A DNA stretch of 60,381 nucleotides from an uncultured Alcaligenaceae bacterium. Its GTDB lineage: Bacteria; Pseudomonadota; Gammaproteobacteria; Burkholderiales; Burkholderiaceae_B. The stretch lies in the NCBI GenBank assembly GCA_937896225.1, contig CALBMZ010000154.1, forward strand, positions 1-60,381, given 5' to 3'. Position 1 is the first letter of the stretch. Each line of letters starts with the position of its first letter. The notes beneath the pieces were generated by a model that was given only the letters and a program-made list of their open reading frames with translations, was not told the DNA's origin and searched no databases. A program made the translations under genes and the position numbers. Shown here one piece after another: positions 29,125 to 39,010 of this stretch.

Positions 29125-30420
29125 ATGAAATTATCTGAAAATAAAGCCACCTTATCGTTCTCTAACGGTAAGCCCTCTGTTGACTTTCCTGTTTACTCAG
29201 GCAGTGTTGGCCCAGATGTGATCGACATACGCAAGTTGTATGGCGAAACTGACATGTTTACCTACGACCCAGGCTTTTTATCGACAGCAGCCTGTCAGTC
29301 AGCTATTACTTATATTGATGGTGATAAGGGCGAGTTACTGTATCGGGGTTACCCAATTGATCAGTTGGCAACTAAACGTGATTTCATGGACATTTGCTAT
29401 TTGATTTTAAACGGTGATTTACCCGACGCGGCTCAGAAAATAGATTTTGATGCGCAAGTTACCAATCACACCATGGTGAATGAGCAGCTACATTTCTTTA
29501 TGCGTGGCTTTCGGCGTGATGCCCACCCTATGGCAGTGTTAACTGGCTTGGTCGGTGCATTGTCAGCTTTTTATCACGACTCAACAGACATCACAAACCC
29601 GCGTCATCGCCACATTTCTGCTATTCGTTTAATTGCAAAAATGCCTACTTTAGTGGCCATGGCATATAAGTACTCGAAAGGTCAGCCCTTCATTTATCCA
29701 CAAAATAGCTTGTCTTACACCGGCAATTTTTTGCGTATGATGTTTGCTAACCCATGTGAAGATTATGTTGTTAACCCGGTTGTTGAGCGCGCACTTGACC
29801 GTATTTTTATTTTGCATGCAGATCACGAGCAAAATGCATCAACTTCAACTGTTCGCTTGTGTGGCTCATCGGGTACGAACCCGTTTGCAGCCATCGCTGC
29901 AGGCGTGGCATGTTTATGGGGCCCAGCTCATGGTGGCGCTAATGAAGCGTGTTTAAACATGCTCGAGCATCTGCAAGCTAATGGCGGCATTGAAAAAGTT
30001 GGCGAGTTCATGGAACAAGTCAAAGATAAAAATTCGGGTGTTCGCTTGATGGGTTTTGGTCATCGTGTTTACAAAAACTATGACCCCCGTGCAAAGTTAA
30101 TGCAGCAAACTTGCAAAGAAGTTTTAAAAGACCTCAATCTTGAAAATGACCCGTTATTCAAACTAGCAATGGAAGTCGAGCGCATTGCGCTTGAAGACCC
30201 TTACTTTGTTGAGCGTAAGCTATACCCTAACGTTGACTTCTACTCAGGTATTGTGCAACGTGCAATTGGAATTCCAACAGATCTGTTTACAGCCATTTTC
30301 TCGCTTGCTCGCACTGTTGGTTGGATAGCTCAGTGGAACGAAATGCTTTCAGACCCTGAATATAAAATTGGTCGCCCTCGCCAGTTGTATAACGGTGCAT
30401 CATTTCGAGACATTAAGTAA
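29125..30420 (+). CDS. gltA: Citrate synthase (type II)
   Basis: The 431-residue hexameric-type citrate synthase joins acetyl-CoA and oxaloacetate. Catalytic residues are seen in [14 protein letters not shown] (histidine near 233), [14 protein letters not shown] (histidine) and PNVDFYSGI (aspartate near 371). The N-terminal extension of about 50 residues, with [29 protein letters not shown], is the usual beta-sheet domain of NADH-sensitive Gram-negative enzymes. AAGGAAAG stands 8-10 nt before the ATG. It is the last gene before a strong terminator, and so closes the sdh operon. Confidence 0.97.
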   Translation: MKLSENKATLSFSNGKPSVDFPVYSGSVGPDVIDIRKLYGETDMFTYDPGFLSTAACQSAITYIDGDKGELLYRGYPIDQLATKRDFMDICYLILNGDLPDAAQKIDFDAQVTNHTMVNEQLHFFMRGFRRDAHPMAVLTGLVGALSAFYHDSTDITNPRHRHISAIRLIAKMPTLVAMAYKYSKGQPFIYPQNSLSYTGNFLRMMFANPCEDYVVNPVVERALDRIFILHADHEQNASTSTVRLCGSSGTNPFAAIAAGVACLWGPAHGGANEACLNMLEHLQANGGIEKVGEFMEQVKDKNSGVRLMGFGHRVYKNYDPRAKLMQQTCKEVLKDLNLENDPLFKLAMEVERIALEDPYFVERKLYPNVDFYSGIVQRAIGIPTDLFTAIFSLARTVGWIAQWNEMLSDPEYKIGRPRQLYNGASFRDIK

Positions 30421-30472
30421 AAACTAGTTTGACATTATTTATTCAATACGCGTGCATACTTTGATTTAAACC

Positions 30473-30515
30473 AAAAACCAAACTTAGCGAGCAATCGTTT
30501 TGTTTGGTTTTTTTT
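30473..30515 (+). terminator. Rho-independent terminator of the sdh-gltA operon
   Basis: An 11-bp stem AAAAACCAAAC / GTTTGGTTTTT with an 18-nt loop runs into eight T. It lies 53 bp after the gltA stop and separates the operon from sucA, which then needs its own promoter. Confidence 0.85.
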
Positions 30516-30564
30516 GTGTCTTTAGACAACAAATTAAGTAAACATACGAATATATTGGATTAAG

Positions 30565-30591
30565 TTGTTATGCTTAGGTTACACTTAAAAT
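30565..30591 (+). promoter_or_regulatory. Possible sucA promoter
   Basis: TTGTTA and TAAAAT are 15 nt apart, a short spacer. A start near 30598 would fit the 5' edge of the structured sucA leader. Confidence 0.4.
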
Positions 30592-30595
30592 AGAA

Positions 30596-30713
30596 GTACC
30601 AAGGCTAGTCAAGCGCCTTCTGCTATAGCTATCCGCAAACCGGTTGGGCCGTTTTCGCGGAAGGTTTTCCTGCATCATTACGGGTGAAACACCCGCCAAG
30701 GTGAAGCGTTATT
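30596..30713 (+). promoter_or_regulatory. sucA leader RNA (Burkholderiales sucA motif), candidate riboswitch-like element
   Basis: The roughly 115-nt leader of sucA is rich in structure. CCGCAAACCGG and its partner CCGTTTTCGCGG (within 30632-30661) fold on each other, a perfect 6-bp hairpin CGGGTG-AAA-CACCCG occupies 30681-30695, and directly after it comes the ribosome binding site AAGGTG (30698-30703), 10 nt before the ATG. A conserved RNA called the sucA motif has been described only in Burkholderiales, always ahead of sucA and overlapping the ribosome binding site, and has been suggested to be a riboswitch. Position, size and the SD-adjacent hairpin match that description; the match was made from memory, not by a covariance search. 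Its ligand is not known. Confidence 0.72.
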
Positions 30714-33593
30714 ATGTCGTCACAATTAGAATCTTTACAAAACTCATACCTCTTTGGCGGTAATGCGCCCTATGTAGAAGAACTTTACGAGTTATATCTT
30801 AATAACCCAGGGTCGGTTCCCGATAGCTGGCGCGCTTATTTCGATCAGTTACAACACTTTCCAGCAACCGACGGTCAAACCTCAACACGCGATCAAACGC
30901 ATGCACCAGTGGTCGAGTCGTTCGCGCAGCAAGCTTTACAAAATAAATTTTCACGGCCAACACCTGCAACGGGTTTAAAGTCTGACCTTGAGTCTGCCGC
31001 GCGCCAAGTGCACGTGCAATCGCTCATCGCGGCATACCGAACACTGGGTTCACGTTGGGCAGACCTTGACCCTCTTAAACACATCGACCGACCTGACATT
31101 CCAGAGCTCGAGTCTAGCTTTTATGGCTTGACCGAATCTGACCTTGATCAAGTTGTTGCCGCAACTAACACTTACTTTACAACTGACAGCACCATGACGG
31201 TGCGTCAAATACTCAAAGCACTTCGTGACACGTACTGTCGTTCAGTGGGTACTGAGTTTATGCATATTTCAGACCCAGTCGTTAAGCGCTGGGTTCAGCA
31301 ACGCTTAGAGTCTTCGCTCAGTGCCCCAACGTTGACCAGTGATCGTAAAAAACATGTGTTGCAACAACTTACCGAGGCCGAAGGTCTTGAAAGGTTCTTA
31401 CACACTAAATATGTGGGTCAAAAACGATTTTCATTAGAAGGCGGTGAAAGCTTTATCGCCGCCATGGATGAAGTCGTGAATCATGCTGGTGATGCGGGTG
31501 TGCAAGAAATTGTAGTGGGCATGGCTCACCGCGGTCGTCTGAATGTTCTCGTAAACATTATGGGCAAAATGCCGGGTGATTTGTTTGCCGAATTTGAAGG
31601 TAAACATAATGATGCCTTAAAAGATGGTGATGTCAAATATCACAATGGTTTCTCCAGTGACCTGTCAACTCGTGGTGGCCCAATTCACTTGTCTTTAGCT
31701 TTTAACCCCTCGCATTTAGAAATAGTCAATCCAGTGGTTGAAGGTAGCGTGCGTGCTCGTCAAGAGCGTCGTGGCGATGCCCTAGGTAAGCAAGTGTTGC
31801 CTGTGCTGGTGCATGGTGATGCCGCGTTTGCCGCCCAAGGTGTCGTTATGGAAACCCTCAATTTGGCGCAAACGCGCGGTTATGGCACGGGTGGCACCTT
31901 TCACATTGTGATTAACAACCAAATTGGTTTCACCACCTCTGACCCGCGTGATAGCCGTTCAACCATTTATTGCACAGACGTTGCCAAAATGATTGAGGCC
32001 CCCGTTTTTCACGTCAATGGTGATGACCCAGAAGCGGTTGTTTTTGCGTGCGGTCTAGCACTCGATTTTCGTATGCAGTTTGGTCGTGATGTGGTGGTTG
32101 ATATCGTGTGTTTCCGTAAGTTGGGTCACAACGAGCAGGACACACCCGCCATGACGCAACCTTTGATGTATAAACGCATTGGCCAACACCCTGGTACCCG
32201 TGCGCTATATGCACAAAAACTCAATACCCAAGGCGTGTTGACCGAAGCTGATACAGATCAAATGGTCAAAGATTATCGTCAGTATATGGAAGACGGTCGT
32301 CGTACGATTGAGCCTGTATTAACCGATTACAAAAGCAAATATGCCATTGACTGGAGGCCATTTCTCAGTTCAAAATGGACTGACCATGCTGATACTGCCG
32401 TACCTTTAGCAGAGTTAAAGCGTATCGGTGATCGCATCACAACTGTACCTGAAGGTTTCACACCCCACCCGCTTGTTACCAAAATGCTGAACGATCGCCG
32501 TTCGATGGCAAATGGTGACCTCAATATTGATTGGGGTATGGGGGAGCATTTGGCGTTTGCATCGTTGGTCGCCTCTGGTTATGCCTTACGCATCACGGGT
32601 CAAGACTCGGGGCGTGGCACGTTTACCCACCGTCATGCCGTTTTACACGATCAAAATCGTGAACGCTGGAACGATGGCACTTACATCCCACTGCAAAATG
32701 TGGTTGATGGTCAGGCTCCTTTTGTGGTGATTGACTCTGTGCTGTCTGAAGAAGCAGTATTGGGCTTCGAATATGGCTATTCATGCGCAGACCCCAATAC
32801 CTTAACCATTTGGGAAGCTCAGTTTGGCGACTTCGTAAACGGTGCTCAAGTTGTAATTGACCAATTTATTGTGTCGGGTGAAGCGAAGTGGGGTCGACAG
32901 TCAGGCTTAACTTTAATGTTGCCACATGGCTATGAAGGTCAAGGCCCCGAGCACTCATCAGCTCGTATTGAACGATTCTTGCAGCTGTGTGCAGACAATA
33001 ATATTCAAGTGGCTCAACCTACTTCGGGTGCACAGATATTCCATCTGTTGCGTCGTCAAATGATTCGGCAGTTCCGCAAGCCTTTAGTGATTTTTACGCC
33101 TAAGTCTTTATTGCGAAATAAAGATGCGGCAACTCCATTATCAAGCTTGTCAAGCGGACGATTTCGACCTGTTATTGGTGAAGTAGATAAAACTATAAAT
33201 GATGAAAAAGTAAAACGTGTCTTGGTTTGTTCGGGCAAGGTTTACTACGACTTAGTACATGCTCGTAGCGCTCGTGAGGCTGATCATGTTGCCATTTTGC
33301 GTATTGAACAGTTGTACCCCTTTGCGCACAAGACATTTGAAACAGAGTTGCGTCGCTATCCAAAGGCAACTGAAGTTGTTTGGGTGCAAGACGAACCTCA
33401 AAATCAAGGCCCTTGGTACTACGTCGAACATCATTTGTTTGAAAACTTAGAAAAGGGTCAAAAGTTGGCTTATGCCGGTCGTGCAGCGTCGCCATCACCC
33501 GCTGCAGGTTATATGTCAACGCACATTGAGCAACAAAAAGCTTTTATCGAACAAGCGTTTAGTCGGTTTCGTACGCATGCGTTGACTAAGTAA
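30714..33593 (+). CDS. sucA: 2-oxoglutarate dehydrogenase E1 component
   Basis: The 959-residue thiamine-diphosphate enzyme decarboxylates 2-oxoglutarate and passes succinyl to the E2 lipoyl group. The N-terminal E2-binding segment [21 protein letters not shown] is typical. The core shows [13 protein letters not shown] (near residue 264), the ThDP-binding [17 protein letters not shown] and the pyrimidine-domain elements [19 protein letters not shown]. The C-terminal domain ends in [15 protein letters not shown]. It lies after its own structured leader and 64 bp before odhB; together with lpdA it forms the complete complex in one operon. Confidence 0.97.
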   Translation: MSSQLESLQNSYLFGGNAPYVEELYELYLNNPGSVPDSWRAYFDQLQHFPATDGQTSTRDQTHAPVVESFAQQALQNKFSRPTPATGLKSDLESAARQVHVQSLIAAYRTLGSRWADLDPLKHIDRPDIPELESSFYGLTESDLDQVVAATNTYFTTDSTMTVRQILKALRDTYCRSVGTEFMHISDPVVKRWVQQRLESSLSAPTLTSDRKKHVLQQLTEAEGLERFLHTKYVGQKRFSLEGGESFIAAMDEVVNHAGDAGVQEIVVGMAHRGRLNVLVNIMGKMPGDLFAEFEGKHNDALKDGDVKYHNGFSSDLSTRGGPIHLSLAFNPSHLEIVNPVVEGSVRARQERRGDALGKQVLPVLVHGDAAFAAQGVVMETLNLAQTRGYGTGGTFHIVINNQIGFTTSDPRDSRSTIYCTDVAKMIEAPVFHVNGDDPEAVVFACGLALDFRMQFGRDVVVDIVCFRKLGHNEQDTPAMTQPLMYKRIGQHPGTRALYAQKLNTQGVLTEADTDQMVKDYRQYMEDGRRTIEPVLTDYKSKYAIDWRPFLSSKWTDHADTAVPLAELKRIGDRITTVPEGFTPHPLVTKMLNDRRSMANGDLNIDWGMGEHLAFASLVASGYALRITGQDSGRGTFTHRHAVLHDQNRERWNDGTYIPLQNVVDGQAPFVVIDSVLSEEAVLGFEYGYSCADPNTLTIWEAQFGDFVNGAQVVIDQFIVSGEAKWGRQSGLTLMLPHGYEGQGPEHSSARIERFLQLCADNNIQVAQPTSGAQIFHLLRRQMIRQFRKPLVIFTPKSLLRNKDAATPLSSLSSGRFRPVIGEVDKTINDEKVKRVLVCSGKVYYDLVHARSAREADHVAILRIEQLYPFAHKTFETELRRYPKATEVVWVQDEPQNQGPWYYVEHHLFENLEKGQKLAYAGRAASPSPAAGYMSTHIEQQKAFIEQAFSRFRTHALTK

Positions 33594-33657
33594 ACTCACC
33601 TCGAAAAACCCGAACTCTACACACACACTTATTTCAATACAAGACGGAAGATTAATA

Positions 33658-34911
33658 ATGGCCATAACCGATGTTCTCGTTCCACAACTTTCTGAATCTA
33701 TTTCAGAGGCAACCTTGCTGACCTGGAAAAAAAAGCCTGGCAGCATGGTAGTGGCCGATGAAATTCTGATTGAAATTGAGACAGATAAAGTGGTGCTAGA
33801 AGTGCCGGCTCCGGCATCTGGTTTGCTCAGCGAGATTATTAAGGGTGATTCAAGTTTGGTGGCCTCTGGCGAGGTGATTGCTCGTATTGATTCTGAAGGT
33901 AAAGCAACGAAATCTGCGGCTGCAGATGAAGGCGCATCGAAAGTACCTGCCGCTGCCGCATCAACCCCGGCAGCTACACCCACTTCAGCAACAAGTGCAG
34001 GTATTGCTTCACCTGCTGCAGCTAAAATTCTGGCTGATAAGGGTATGTCTTCAGCAGTCATTGACGGTTCGGGCAGAGGCGGGCGCGTGACCAAGGCCGA
34101 TGCCATGTCTGCACAGCCTGCCGCAGCAACTCCCAGCTCCGTCTCTGCGGCACCCGCGGCTGCTGGTGCACCGAAGCCTTCAATGCCATCATTAGGTCAA
34201 TCATTAGATGGTCGGGTCGAACAACGTGTTCCCATGAGTCGATTGCGTTCGCGAATTGCCGAGCGTTTACTTCAGTCTCAACAAGAAAATGCTATTTTGA
34301 CGACGTTTAACGAAGTTAATATGCAAGGCATTATCGATTTACGTAACCGATACAAAGACAAGTTTGAAAAAGAACACGGTGTCAAATTAGGCTTTATGTC
34401 ATTTTTTGTGAAAGCAGCCGTGGCCGCTTTAAAGCGTTACCCTGTGCTAAACGCTTCAATAGATGGTAAAGATATTATTTATCATGGTTACTTTGACATC
34501 GGTATTGCTGTCGGTAGCCCAAGAGGCTTAGTTGTGCCTATTTTGCGTAATGCTGATCAACTCACTTTAGCTGAGGTCGAAAAAAACATTGCTGACTTTG
34601 GTAAGCGTGCCGGCGAAGGTAAATTGGGTATTGATGAAATGACGGGTGGTACCTTTTCAATTTCTAATGGTGGCGTGTTTGGTTCAATGTTATCAACACC
34701 CATTATTAACCCTCCACAGGCAGCCATTTTAGGGGTGCACGCCACTAAAGATCGTGCGGTTGTTGAAAATGGTCAAATCGTCATTCGCCCAATGAATTAC
34801 TTGGCTATGTCATATGATCACCGCATTATTGACGGACGTGAAGCGGTACTGGGTTTAGTTGCAATGAAAGAAGCCCTCGAAGACCCGCAGCGTTTGTTAC
34901 TTGAAATCTGA
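33658..34911 (+). CDS. odhB: 2-oxoglutarate dehydrogenase E2 component, dihydrolipoamide succinyltransferase
   Basis: The 417-residue E2 core protein transfers succinyl from lipoate to CoA. Domains in order: one lipoyl domain (residues 1-80, lipoyl lysine in [11 protein letters not shown]), an alanine/proline-rich linker, a peripheral-subunit-binding domain (about 118-155, [13 protein letters not shown] and [12 protein letters not shown]), a second linker, and the catalytic domain with [13 protein letters not shown] holding the active-site histidine and aspartate. The name sucB is also used. GGAAG lies about 8 nt before the ATG. The gap to lpdA is 13 bp. Confidence 0.97.
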   Translation: MAITDVLVPQLSESISEATLLTWKKKPGSMVVADEILIEIETDKVVLEVPAPASGLLSEIIKGDSSLVASGEVIARIDSEGKATKSAAADEGASKVPAAAASTPAATPTSATSAGIASPAAAKILADKGMSSAVIDGSGRGGRVTKADAMSAQPAAATPSSVSAAPAAAGAPKPSMPSLGQSLDGRVEQRVPMSRLRSRIAERLLQSQQENAILTTFNEVNMQGIIDLRNRYKDKFEKEHGVKLGFMSFFVKAAVAALKRYPVLNASIDGKDIIYHGYFDIGIAVGSPRGLVVPILRNADQLTLAEVEKNIADFGKRAGEGKLGIDEMTGGTFSISNGGVFGSMLSTPIINPPQAAILGVHATKDRAVVENGQIVIRPMNYLAMSYDHRIIDGREAVLGLVAMKEALEDPQRLLLEI

Positions 34912-34924
34912 TTCGGAAATATTA

Positions 34925-36355
34925 ATGTCTACCAAACAATTTGATGTCGTTGTAATCGGGGCAGGCCCAGGTGGTTATATTGCTGCCATTCGTGCCGCGC
35001 AGTTAGGAATGTCTGTTGCGTGTATTGATGCTTGGCAAAATGACCAAGGTGGCCCAGCGCCAGGTGGCACATGCACCAACGTGGGTTGCATTCCATCTAA
35101 AGCACTTTTACAGTCTTCAGAGCATGTCGAGCAAGCGCAACACCACTTCGTTGATCACGGTATTGAAATTAAAGGTTTGTCGGTCAAGCTTGATCGCATG
35201 CTGGGTCGTAAAAACGAAGTCGTTAAGCAAAATAATGATGGCATTTTGTACTTATTCAAAAAGAATAAGGTGCAGTTTTATCATGGTATGGGTGCTTTTG
35301 CGGGTCAAGCAGATGGTGGCTGGCTCATTAAAATTGACGGTAAAACCCCAGTTGAATTAGTGGGTCGTCACATCGTTGTCGCAACAGGTTCATCGGCTCG
35401 CGAACTGCCCGATTTACCGTTTGATGAGAAGCAAGTGCTTTCAAATGATGGTGCTTTAAATATTGCAACGGTACCCAAAAAGCTTGGTGTGATTGGCGCA
35501 GGCGTGATTGGTCTAGAAATGGGCAGCGTTTGGCGTCGTTTAGGTGCAGAGGTTACCGTGCTTGAAGCCATGCCAGAGTTTTTGGCAACTCTTGATAAAC
35601 AAGTTGCGAAAGAGGCCCTGAAGATTTTTACCAAACAAGGTTTAAAAATTCAAATGGGTGTGAAAATTGGTGGCATCACAAAAACAGCTAAACAAATCAC
35701 CATTCCTTACGTCAGCGCTGACGGCACAGAGCAAAAGCTCGTAGTCGATAAGTTGATCGTATCGATTGGTCGCTCACCTTACACGGGTGGCCTGCAAGCT
35801 GAAACAGTCGGTCTGAAGTTAGACGAACGCGGTTTTATTGACGTAGATGGTGATTGCCGTACCAATTTGCAAAATGTTTGGGCGGTGGGTGATGTGGTGC
35901 GCGGCCCAATGTTGGCTCATAAAGCTGAAGAAGAGGGCGTGGCGGTTGCCGAACGTATTGCCGGCCAACATGGTCATGTGAATTTTAATACGGTGCCTTG
36001 GGTTATTTACACCTCGCCTGAAATTGCTTGGGTTGGTCAAACCGAAGAGCAACTCAAAGCTGAAGGTCGTGCCATTCGCACGGGTTCATTCCCATTTTTG
36101 GCAAATGGCCGTGCCCGCGCTCTGGGTGATACAACGGGTTTTGTCAAAGTAATCGCTGATGAAAAAACAGACGAAGTGTTGGGTGTTCATATTATTGGCC
36201 CTATGGCGTCAGAGTTAATTGCAGAAGCGGTTACGATTATGGAATTCCGTGGGGCGGCTGAAGATATCGCGCGTATTTGCCATGCCCATCCAACCTTATC
36301 AGAATCATTAAAAGAGGCCGCTTTAGCTGTTGATAAGCGTGCCTTAAACTTTTAA
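34925..36355 (+). CDS. lpdA: Dihydrolipoyl dehydrogenase (E3)
   Basis: The 476-residue flavoprotein reoxidises lipoate of the 2-oxoglutarate dehydrogenase complex with NAD. Seen are the FAD-binding VVVIGAGPGGYIAA, the redox disulfide GGTCTNVGCIPSKALL (near residues 43-58), the NAD-binding GVIGAGVIGLEMG and the C-terminal HAHPTLSE with the catalytic histidine and glutamate. The ATG at 34925 has GGAAA 5 nt upstream and gives the normal N-terminus; an in-frame TTG at 34901, inside odhB, would add eight residues. It closes the operon and is followed by a terminator. Confidence 0.97.
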   Translation: MSTKQFDVVVIGAGPGGYIAAIRAAQLGMSVACIDAWQNDQGGPAPGGTCTNVGCIPSKALLQSSEHVEQAQHHFVDHGIEIKGLSVKLDRMLGRKNEVVKQNNDGILYLFKKNKVQFYHGMGAFAGQADGGWLIKIDGKTPVELVGRHIVVATGSSARELPDLPFDEKQVLSNDGALNIATVPKKLGVIGAGVIGLEMGSVWRRLGAEVTVLEAMPEFLATLDKQVAKEALKIFTKQGLKIQMGVKIGGITKTAKQITIPYVSADGTEQKLVVDKLIVSIGRSPYTGGLQAETVGLKLDERGFIDVDGDCRTNLQNVWAVGDVVRGPMLAHKAEEEGVAVAERIAGQHGHVNFNTVPWVIYTSPEIAWVGQTEEQLKAEGRAIRTGSFPFLANGRARALGDTTGFVKVIADEKTDEVLGVHIIGPMASELIAEAVTIMEFRGAAEDIARICHAHPTLSESLKEAALAVDKRALNF

Positions 36356-36398
36356 TTGGACATCAGGTTTTGACGTTCTTTCTAAGTTTTATTTTAAT

Positions 36399-36433
36399 AA
36401 ACACCGGTTATAAAAAATCGGTGTTTTGTTTTT
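36399..36433 (+). terminator. Rho-independent terminator of the sucA-odhB-lpdA operon
   Basis: AAACACCG (36399-36406) and CGGTGTTT (36419-36426) form an 8-bp stem followed by a T-rich tail. The tail runs to within a few bases of the zapE ATG, so zapE must be read from within or through this element. Confidence 0.8.
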
Positions 36434-36437
36434 GTTT

Positions 36438-37529
36438 ATGAATGTTATTGAATATTACGAGCAGTCGTTAAGAGATCGTGGTTTTAAGCCCGATTCAGCT
36501 CAAAGACGTGCAGCTGAGTCTTTACAAGTTTTTTATGACGAGTGGTCTGTTTATTTAAGTATTCGATCAAATAGAGTGACGCGTTTTTTGCGTCATCCCA
36601 CCATTCCGCGTAGCGTTTATTTGTGGGGTGGAGTGGGCCGGGGTAAAAGCTTCCTAATGGACGCTTTTTACAATACTGTTCCTCTAAAACGTAAAACGCG
36701 TGTTCACTTTCATGAGTTTATGCGTAGTGTGCATCGCGAGCTTGAAGATGTTAAGGGTACGGCTAATCCGCTTGATGAAGTGGCTCAACGTATATCTCGT
36801 CGTTACCGTCTAATTTGCTTCGATGAATTTCATGTGTCTGACATTGCAGATGCCATGATTTTATATAAACTTCTGTTGGGTTTGTATAAAAATGGTACCG
36901 CATTTGTGATGACCTCAAATTATGAGCCATGTACCCTTTACCCTGATGGCCTGCATCGCGATCGACTTTTGCCTGCGATTGAGTTGATTGAAAATAAAAT
37001 GGATATTCTCAATGTCGACAGTGGCATTGATTACCGTCGCTTGGCTTTCGATAAAGTTAAAACCTTTCATTACCCTAACGACGAACAAGCACACTCTGCG
37101 CTCAAACATGCGTTTGAAACGATATCCGACACGCAACCGCTCGATGTAATTTTAAATATTGAGCACCGTGAAATTACATCTATCGCAAGATCGGGTACGG
37201 TGGTTTGGTTTGATTTTGCAACGCTCTGTGGGGGGCCCCGATCACAAAATGATTACTTAGAGTTAGCCAATCGTTTTCAAGCGGTTATTTTGTCGGGCAT
37301 TCCATGTATGGGCCCTCGGCAAGCATCAGAAGCACGCCGTTTTACTTGGTTGATTGATGTCATGTATGACCATAACGTTAAGATGATTATGTCAGCAGAG
37401 TGTGAGCCTGAAGCTCTATACACCGTTGGTCCGTTAGCTAACGAGTTTCAGCGTACTATTTCACGTATTGAAGAAATGCAAACCAAAACGTATCTTGACC
37501 GTGAAAGACGCCGAACGGTTTCGCTTTGA
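36438..37529 (+). CDS. zapE: Cell division protein ZapE (AFG1-like ATPase)
   Basis: A 363-residue AFG1-family P-loop ATPase. Walker A is WGGVGRGKSFLMD (near residue 70) and Walker B LICFDEFHVSD (near 130); the sensor region FVMTSNYEP follows. In E. coli ZapE acts on the Z ring under stress and low oxygen; the mitochondrial relative AFG1/LACE1 is tied to respiratory protein quality control. The gene regularly follows lpdA in betaproteobacteria, which may reflect the latter link. The ATG at 36438 is used; the only longer option is a TTG inside the terminator stem. There is no clear ribosome binding site. Confidence 0.92.
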   Translation: MNVIEYYEQSLRDRGFKPDSAQRRAAESLQVFYDEWSVYLSIRSNRVTRFLRHPTIPRSVYLWGGVGRGKSFLMDAFYNTVPLKRKTRVHFHEFMRSVHRELEDVKGTANPLDEVAQRISRRYRLICFDEFHVSDIADAMILYKLLLGLYKNGTAFVMTSNYEPCTLYPDGLHRDRLLPAIELIENKMDILNVDSGIDYRRLAFDKVKTFHYPNDEQAHSALKHAFETISDTQPLDVILNIEHREITSIARSGTVVWFDFATLCGGPRSQNDYLELANRFQAVILSGIPCMGPRQASEARRFTWLIDVMYDHNVKMIMSAECEPEALYTVGPLANEFQRTISRIEEMQTKTYLDRERRRTVSL

Positions 37530-37642
37530 AATTTTTTCTCACTTTTTCAGGCTCATAGCGCCAAACAGTGAGATGTGATTCAAGCCCTGAACGGATACAC
37601 TTTGAACGATTCTTTTATCGATAATTTAAGTAGGCTTTTTAA

Positions 37643-39010
37643 ATGAAAACGTGCGTCTTAACAGGTATCACCACTTCTGGTACGCCTCACTTAGGCAACT
37701 ATGTTGGGGCTATCCGCCCAGCTGTTCAAGCCAGTTTGGCCCCAAATACTGAAGCCTTTTTCTTTTTGGCAGACTATCACGCCTTAATTAAGTGCGAAGA
37801 TCCCAATCGCATTGCTCGCTCACGTATAGAAATTGCCGCTACGTGGTTGGCGGCTGGGCTTGACCCCAATCATGTTTTTTTCTATCGTCAGTCAGATATT
37901 CCTGAAATTTCTGAATTAAGCTGGTTGTTAACTTGTGTGACGGGCAAAGGTTTAATGAATCGAGCCCATGCTTATAAAGCTTCGGTTGATGCCAATCGTG
38001 AAAAGCACACGGAGGAAGATGATGGCATTACGATGGGTTTGTTTTCTTACCCAATATTGATGGCGGCCGATATTTTGATGTTCAATGCTCATCAAGTACC
38101 TGTTGGTCGAGATCAGTTGCAACATATTGAAATGACTCGCGATATTGCCCAACGCTTTAATCATTTGTTTGGTCAGGGTCGAGAGTTTTTTGTATTGCCT
38201 GAAGCCTTGATTCAAGACGATAATGCAATCTTGCAAGGCCTTGATGGCCGCAAAATGTCTAAAAGCTACAACAATACAATCCCCTTATTTGAAGGCGGTG
38301 AAAAGGCACTTCAATCGGCCGTTGCAAAAATTGTGACTGATTCAAAAGGCCCAGGCGAAGTGAAAGACGCTGAAAATTCAAATCTTGTTCCCATTTTTAA
38401 GGCGTTTGCGACACCTGAAGAGATTAAAGCTTATATGCAAAACCTTGAGCAGGGTATGAGTTGGGGTGATGCAAAAAAAGCATTATGTGTTCAAGTCGAA
38501 AGTGCGTTGTCACCGTTACGCGGCCGGTACGCCGATTTAATGGCACACCCAGATGACCTCGAAGACATCTTGCTGACAGGCGCTCAGCGAGCACGTGAGC
38601 GTTCAGCCCCGTTTATGGCTGAATTGCGGGCTGCGGTAGGTTTGCGTTCCTTTAAATCACAATCTTCAACAAAAACAAAAGTCGCCTCAACCAAACATAA
38701 AGCCCCTCGTTTTGTCAGCTATCGTGACACCGATCAACAGTTCAGGTTCAGGCTGCTTGATCAGGAAGGCCGTGAATTGTTTGTGTCTCGGCCTCATGCC
38801 GACCCAAAGCATGCGGGTGTGATTATGCGTCAATTGCAACAACGTACAGATGACGTCACCGTTAAAATAGAATCAGACACGCAGTTTGTTGTGTGTATTG
38901 AAGAACAGTGTGTGGGGCAAAGTGCTGCCTTTGTCAGTATCGAACAACGCGATGAGGTTTTGCAACAGACGCAAGCAGCCATCATAGCCATCAGTACTTT
39001 ATCGCTTTAG
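37643..39010 (+). CDS. trpS: Tryptophanyl-tRNA synthetase with C-terminal extension
   Basis: Class I aminoacyl-tRNA synthetase for tryptophan. The HIGH-like motif is PHLGNYVGA (residues 14-22) and the KMSKS motif is GRKMSKSYNN (near 205). The first 335 residues cover the whole usual enzyme. The remaining 120 form a lysine/serine/threonine-rich linker (about 336-360) and a small domain beginning APRFVSYRDTDQQFRFRLLDQEGRELF. Similar tails occur in other Burkholderiales TrpS proteins, so this is a lineage feature; its job is unknown. The 113-bp gap after zapE suggests a separate promoter. Its stop overlaps the 3' end of tex by 12 bp, tail to tail. Confidence 0.95.
   Translation: MKTCVLTGITTSGTPHLGNYVGAIRPAVQASLAPNTEAFFFLADYHALIKCEDPNRIARSRIEIAATWLAAGLDPNHVFFYRQSDIPEISELSWLLTCVTGKGLMNRAHAYKASVDANREKHTEEDDGITMGLFSYPILMAADILMFNAHQVPVGRDQLQHIEMTRDIAQRFNHLFGQGREFFVLPEALIQDDNAILQGLDGRKMSKSYNNTIPLFEGGEKALQSAVAKIVTDSKGPGEVKDAENSNLVPIFKAFATPEEIKAYMQNLEQGMSWGDAKKALCVQVESALSPLRGRYADLMAHPDDLEDILLTGAQRARERSAPFMAELRAAVGLRSFKSQSSTKTKVASTKHKAPRFVSYRDTDQQFRFRLLDQEGRELFVSRPHADPKHAGVIMRQLQQRTDDVTVKIESDTQFVVCIEEQCVGQSAAFVSIEQRDEVLQQTQAAIIAISTLSL

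Noticed and set aside
33516-34106. 196-codon frame antisense to the start of odhB
   Set aside because: It is a mirror of the alanine/proline-rich linker of E2, which leaves few stop codons on the other strand; no start signal or family.
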